Of a DNA stretch of 64,000 bases, positions 63,968-64,000 are shown piece after piece. The notes beneath the pieces are model-generated. The model saw only the letters and a list, made by a program, of their open reading frames with translations, was not told where the DNA came from and ran no database searches. This DNA comes from Pseudomonas sp. KBW05. GTDB lineage: Bacteria > Pseudomonadota > Gammaproteobacteria > Pseudomonadales > Pseudomonadaceae. The stretch lies in assembly GCF_003852405.1 (NCBI RefSeq), contig NZ_QAJM01000018.1, positions 62,001-126,000 of the forward strand, written 5' to 3'. The position numbers were made by a program, and so were the translations under genes. Within the stretch, counting starts at the first letter, position 1; each line of letters begins with the position of its first letter.

Positions 63968-64000
63968 TGTGGGAGCGGGCTTGCTCGCGAATGCGGTGGA
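63968..64000. repeat. REPIN 17, left part (runs off the window)
   Basis: TGTGGGAGCGGGCTTGCTCG then CGAATGCGGTGGA at the right edge, after dbpA. Confidence 0.85.

Overview
Organism: the GC-rich coding sequence, the gene content (choline, carnitine and glycine-betaine catabolism with SoxBDAG, DgcAB, GbcAB and GbdR) and at least 17 short inverted repeats of the Pseudomonas REP/REPIN type point to a chromosomal segment of a Pseudomonas of the P. fluorescens group. No tRNA, rRNA, CRISPR array or insertion sequence was seen. Layout: 1-2,191 holds the 5' end of a small secreted-protein gene and an ECF sigma factor, anti-sigma factor and truncated anti-sigma paralogue. 2,213-11,115 (minus strand) is fdhA-purU-soxG-soxA-soxD-soxB-glyA. 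11,354-16,377 carries a TraX-like gene, ltaE, a small orphan gene and the divergent pair gbcB/gbcA. 16,486-28,285 is an accessory block: a non-coding stretch with five exact TTATCCACA (DnaA-box) sites, then a non-canonical type II secretion / type IV pilus-like operon with an AA10 lytic polysaccharide monooxygenase (LPMO) gene among its pseudopilin genes. 28,406-36,163 (minus) is a dipeptidase, a DUF5943-like gene, dgcA, dgcB, etfA and etfB. 36,383-38,528 has an LprI-like gene, a DUF3010 gene and an orphan AAA/STAND-like ATPase. 38,597-43,367 is carnitine catabolism (cdhR, caiX, cdhC, cdhA, cdhB). 43,963-50,414 is gbdR, sdaB and the quaternary-amine ABC transporter cbcXWV. 50,585-56,918 is betT and betI-betB-betA. 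57,109-63,940 has a TldD/TldE-like pair, a PhaG/RhlA-like acyltransferase, an MdtD-like exporter and dbpA. How it works together: carnitine (CaiX, Cdh) and choline (BetT, CbcXWV, BetBA) are converted to glycine betaine. GbcAB demethylates this to dimethylglycine, DgcAB with EtfAB to sarcosine, and SoxBDAG to glycine. GlyA makes serine and SdaB makes pyruvate, while PurU and FdhA handle the one-carbon units. GbdR, CdhR and BetI are the regulators encoded here. From memory the catabolic genes follow the order of the PAO1 PA5372-PA5421 region, so the secretion/LPMO block and the ATPase gene look like insertions into a conserved backbone. The most novel part is the 17.2-28.3 kb secretion system with its probable chitin-active LPMO cargo and the DnaA-box repeat region in front of it.
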